Positions 63,259-64,000 of a stretch of 64,000 nucleotides of DNA are shown in pieces. This stretch comes from Galbitalea sp036499165. GTDB lineage: Bacteria; Actinomycetota; Actinomycetes; Actinomycetales; Microbacteriaceae. Position numbers and translations under genes: made by a program. The DNA is taken from the NCBI GenBank assembly GCA_036499165.1, contig DASYEE010000012.1:1-64000 (forward strand). The letters are read 5' to 3'. The notes under the pieces were generated by a model that did no database searches, had not been told where the DNA came from, and was given only the letters and a program-made list of their open reading frames with translations. Each line of letters begins with the position of its first letter. The first letter of the stretch is position 1.

Positions 63259-63513
63259 ATGCGCATTGTTGACTCTCGTTCCGGTGAAGACCTTGCGATT
63301 GGCAAGACCATCTCGTATCCCGATGGCGAGAGCATCACGTTGCTCGATTTCCGGCCCCGGCTCTTCATGGCGCGCATGCGAGTGAGATCCGTCGAGCGCG
63401 ACTACTCCAAGCCCGGTTATCCGTTGCACACCGTCGAACAATGGGTGGATGGTCCCATCCGGTGGTTCCATCCCGCCTTCGCCGGTCAACGCGTCGCGTT
63501 CTTCCCGTCCTGA
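63259..63513 (+). CDS. small beta-rich protein
   Basis: 84 residues from the ATG after a GTG, with AAGGAG in front. RIVDSRSGEDLAIGKTISYP, a strand pair and HTVEQWVDGPIRWFHPAF. Overlaps the end of the minus gene at 63486 tail-to-tail. Not recognised. Confidence 0.55.
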   Translation: MRIVDSRSGEDLAIGKTISYPDGESITLLDFRPRLFMARMRVRSVERDYSKPGYPLHTVEQWVDGPIRWFHPAFAGQRVAFFPS

Positions 63514-63719
63514 CCGGGTCGCTCGATAATCAGCACCACCCGTGACTGCTCGCGGATCGACCGTGCGCACGCCTCCAAGAACAGCGCGGCGGCCTCGGGG
63601 AGCGCGAAGTCGATCACTAGGCGCTCGTGTTCCTCGGATTTCGCCAGCGGTGGATTGGGGCGCGTCGGACGCTTGTCCACGACCGGTTCGGGCTCGTCGA
63701 CCACCACGGCATCGTCCAT
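63486..63719 (-). CDS. hypothetical protein
   Basis: 77 residues from MDDAVVVDEPEPVVDKRPTR. Acidic/proline front, then an alpha/beta part (LVIDFALPEAAALFLEACAR; SRVVLIIERPG). Minus-strand, convergent with 63259 and divergent from the glycosyltransferase, so it may mark the end of the virion operon. Confidence 0.55.
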   Translation of the reverse strand: MDDAVVVDEPEPVVDKRPTRPNPPLAKSEEHERLVIDFALPEAAALFLEACARSIREQSRVVLIIERPGQDGKNATR

Positions 63720-63799
63720 GACCCATTGTACATCTGCCCGGGATCTGCCCGAGCCCGCGTAAATCCACACCCGCCGCACTCCCGTGATAGACGTGTTGG

Positions 63800-64000
63800 A
63801 TGGCTCTCCGGCCAGACCAGCGCGTGGCGTCGTGGATCGTCGCCACGCACTATCGCCCGGCGTTGCTGCGTGCAGCGCTCGATTCCATCCTCGCGTGCAA
63901 GATGCCCGAGGGCTGGGGGGTTGAGATCATTATCGTGCGGCACGACCGGGACCACGAGGCCGAGCGCGTGCTGGCCGACTGCGATGTAGTCATGGACTTG
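63800..64000 (+). CDS. family 2 glycosyltransferase, 5' part
   Basis: 67 codons before the window ends. VASWIVATHYRPALLRAALD, SILACKMPEGWGVEIIIVRH and the following AERVLADCDVV are the start of a GT-A fold: first strand, helix, second strand, where the nucleotide-sugar binds. In a phage it may modify the host surface, virion proteins or DNA bases. Truncated by the window. Confidence 0.7.
   Translation, partial: MALRPDQRVASWIVATHYRPALLRAALDSILACKMPEGWGVEIIIVRHDRDHEAERVLADCDVVMDL

Overview
The window is GC-rich, almost fully coding, and reads as a large piece of a bacterial virus or prophage. It carries a tyrosine integrase, phage replication genes, several DNA methyltransferases, lysis enzymes, dozens of small phage-type proteins coupled by 4-nt overlaps (ATGA/GTGA), and about 30 kb of virion-type genes. 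No tRNA, rRNA, transposase or CRISPR array was seen. The host cannot be fixed from sequence. The high GC, frequent GTG starts and the kinds of small proteins would fit a phage of a Myxococcota-like or other high-GC Gram-negative host; this is a guess.

Layout. (1) 0-1.2 kb, mainly plus: small genes including a HicB-like protein. (2) 1.2-12.5 kb, minus: a small membrane/virion-like block (1.9-4.5 kb), then HNH endonuclease, SLOG protein, zinc-ribbon microproteins, DUF5131/Gp37-Gp68, Dam-type methylase, coiled-coil zinc proteins and a replication pair (G39P-like loader, O-like initiator). (3) 12.6-17.4 kb: a kinase-like protein on minus, then on plus the integrase, a GH25 lysozyme and a zinc-knuckle/dual-specificity phosphatase fusion. 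(4) 17.4-33.6 kb, minus: beta-rich candidate virion proteins, a tail-anchored lytic transglycosylase, a J-domain protein, a papain-like protease, lipoprotein and holin-like genes, a ParB/KorB-like protein, a C5 cytosine methyltransferase with an almost coextensive second reading frame, and about 20 small coupled genes. (5) 33.6-34.0 kb: a divergent control region rich in palindromes. (6) 34-63.5 kb, plus: the virion block, then the start of a family 2 glycosyltransferase.

The virion block is the most interesting part. About 19 of its products end in one stereotyped transmembrane helix with a short basic tail. Many start with MSY, carry an MG..LG(D) motif after a basic segment, and have a small two-cysteine loop before the helix. 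With them are a very arginine-rich protein with membrane helices, two adjacent ~200-residue beta-rich candidate capsid proteins, a transglutaminase-fold protein, a membrane-anchored M23 peptidase, two pectate-lyase-fold spikes and a polyglycine-rich adhesin. I found no terminase, portal, prohead protease, tail tube, tape measure or baseplate gene, and no packaging ATPase. My inference is a non-tailed, membrane-containing virion with jelly-roll capsid proteins, but the genome continues past 64 kb, so tail or packaging genes could lie outside.

Regulation. A 13-bp palindrome TTGCCA(C/G)TGGCAA occurs perfectly at 511, 9194 and 33688 with near copies elsewhere. Its shape (two 6-bp arms around one C/G) is that of a KorB-type operator, and a ParB/KorB-like protein is encoded at 22095-23144. 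Other inverted repeats sit at 12499, 12557, 15704, 33733 and 44646.
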